A stretch of 6,697 nucleotides of DNA. It comes from Victivallales bacterium (GTDB lineage: Bacteria; Verrucomicrobiota; Lentisphaeria; Victivallales; Victivallaceae). The DNA is taken from NCBI GenBank assembly GCA_030634125.1, contig DAOWBJ010000095.1, forward strand, positions 1-6,697, in the 5' to 3' direction. Under the pieces are notes generated by a model that had not been told where the DNA came from, did no database searches, and was given only the letters and a program-made list of their open reading frames with translations. The translations under genes were made by a program, and so were the position numbers. This document shows, in pieces, positions 6,121-6,697 of this stretch (positions within the stretch are counted from its first letter, which is position 1; every line of letters starts with the position of its first letter).

Positions 6121-6462
6121 ATGGATGATGCAACATTGCTTAAGAAGTTAGTCGAATATCGTGAAGCCCACAATTTAACTCAAGCGGAATTAGCCAATAT
6201 TCTCGGAGTTACTCGTGAGAGTTTATATCGCTGGGTAACTGGTAAAGTAAAACTCAGGGCCAGTAACAAGAGAGCGATCAAAAGATTATTGAAAGCTCCA
6301 ACAAGTACAGACCTTGATGAGTTTGATCGGTTAACCTCAGAATTACTTAATGAATGGAAATGTCTTGGCAAAGGCAATCGTTTGAAGATTTTGCAGTATA
6401 TTGAAGAAATCAAAACTCCAGAAGAAATAAAAAGGCAAGAAATAGAACAATCTAAGAAGTAA
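6121..6462 (+). CDS. Small XRE-type helix-turn-helix DNA-binding protein
   Basis: This 113-residue protein has an N-terminal Cro/C1-type HTH: LLKKLVEYREAHNLTQAELA (6-25), turn, then ILGVTRESLYRWVTGKVKLR (27-46). The recognition helix is about 31-40. It is followed by KRAIKRLL and a charged C-terminal half (60-113) rich in Glu and Lys, probably two helices and possibly for dimerisation or partner binding. The start is the ATG at 6121, not the in-frame TTG at 6115, because GGAG (6110-6113) lies 7 bases before this ATG and only one base before the TTG. It stands alone between its own promoter and an intrinsic terminator. It could be an orphan regulator or the antitoxin of a lost or unlinked toxin; no toxin gene is adjacent. 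Confidence 0.85.
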   Translation: MDDATLLKKLVEYREAHNLTQAELANILGVTRESLYRWVTGKVKLRASNKRAIKRLLKAPTSTDLDEFDRLTSELLNEWKCLGKGNRLKILQYIEEIKTPEEIKRQEIEQSKK

Positions 6463-6482
6463 ATATTTCGAATATAAATATA

Positions 6483-6525
6483 AAGCGGCTATGGGATTAT
6501 CGTATCTCGTAGTCGCTTATTTTAT
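6483..6525 (+). terminator. Intrinsic terminator after the helix-turn-helix gene
   Basis: Arms aagcggctatgggat (6483-6497) and atctcgtagtcgctt (6504-6518) pair over 15 positions with three G-U wobbles and a 6-base loop. They are followed by the T-rich TTATTTTAT. It begins 20 bases after the stop codon. Confidence 0.85.
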
Positions 6526-6683
6526 GGCTACAATATGTTCTTGAGGCGGAAAGTTTTTGAAAAGAGTGGGCATCTTTCATTTACGATTAGGGCATTTGTC
6601 CGGTAGGTCTAAAAAACCTTGAAAAGCTGGCGTTTAAACCTTTATTAAAGTTTTAACAAAACAAAGAAAAAGGAGCAAACGCC
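6526..6683. other. Leader region of the right-edge gene with inverted repeat and possible promoter
   Basis: This stretch has no intact gene. A possible promoter is TTGAAA (6619-6624), 18 bp, TATTAA (6643-6648), which would start near 6655. Inverted arms TGGCGTTT (6628-6635) and AAACGCCA (6677-6684) enclose 41 bases. The right arm covers the space between the ribosome binding site and the start codon of the next gene. Confidence 0.4.
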
Positions 6684-6697
6684 ATGGGACAAAATAC
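6684..6697 (+). CDS. Start of a gene truncated by the window edge
   Basis: The ATG at 6684-6686 is preceded by AGGAG (6671-6675) with 8 bases between, an excellent translation start. Only MGQN and part of a fifth codon (Thr) are visible, too little for any family call. The start lies at the end of the TGGCGTTT/AAACGCCA inverted repeat. Confidence 0.6.

Noticed and set aside
6517..6573. Minus-strand frame reading MPTLFKNFPPQEHIVAIK
   Set aside because: It is only 18 codons, has a stop two codons upstream and no ribosome binding site, and it runs into the terminator stem.

Overview
The window is one strand of a bacterial chromosome with AT-rich intergenic DNA and moderately AT-rich genes. The families present are a ceramidase-like metalloenzyme without a signal peptide, a xylose-isomerase-like TIM barrel, a sialidase-like beta-propeller, a StrS-type sugar aminotransferase and an AraC regulator. 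This mix is common in sugar and cyclitol metabolism loci of the Planctomycetes-Verrucomicrobia-Lentisphaerae group. A Lentisphaerae/Victivallis-like source is my best guess, but no marker gene proves it.

Layout. Positions 1-217 hold no intact gene: a 7-codon ORF behind a strong ribosome binding site, and a short coding-like remnant. Positions 218-3376 (minus strand) are a three-gene operon, transcribed in the order ceramidase-like (2060-3376), TIM-barrel isomerase/epimerase (1326-2060), sialidase-like propeller (218-1315). Positions 3484-4347 (minus) encode an AraC-family regulator. Positions 4495-5706 (plus) encode a PLP aminotransferase, divergent from araC. Positions 5707-6120 hold no intact gene but carry a frameshifted coding remnant on the minus strand. 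Positions 6121-6462 (plus) encode a small XRE-type helix-turn-helix protein followed by a good intrinsic terminator. Another gene begins at 6684 and runs off the right edge.

Main observation. Both metabolic transcripts carry tandem 20-bp repeats with the core AGCAAYAATGAT directly upstream of their promoters. There are two copies before the ceramidase operon (3441-3480) and three before the aminotransferase (4351-4410). In both cases the repeats point in the direction of transcription, and the last core ends exactly 3 bp before the inferred -35 hexamer. This is the arrangement expected of an activator touching RNA polymerase, and the adjacent AraC protein is the obvious candidate. The third repeat of the aminotransferase set also lies over the likely araC promoter, which suggests autoregulation. 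The four enzymes are therefore probably one regulon that processes an amino-sugar, amino-cyclitol or related glycoconjugate. The substrate cannot be read from the sequence.
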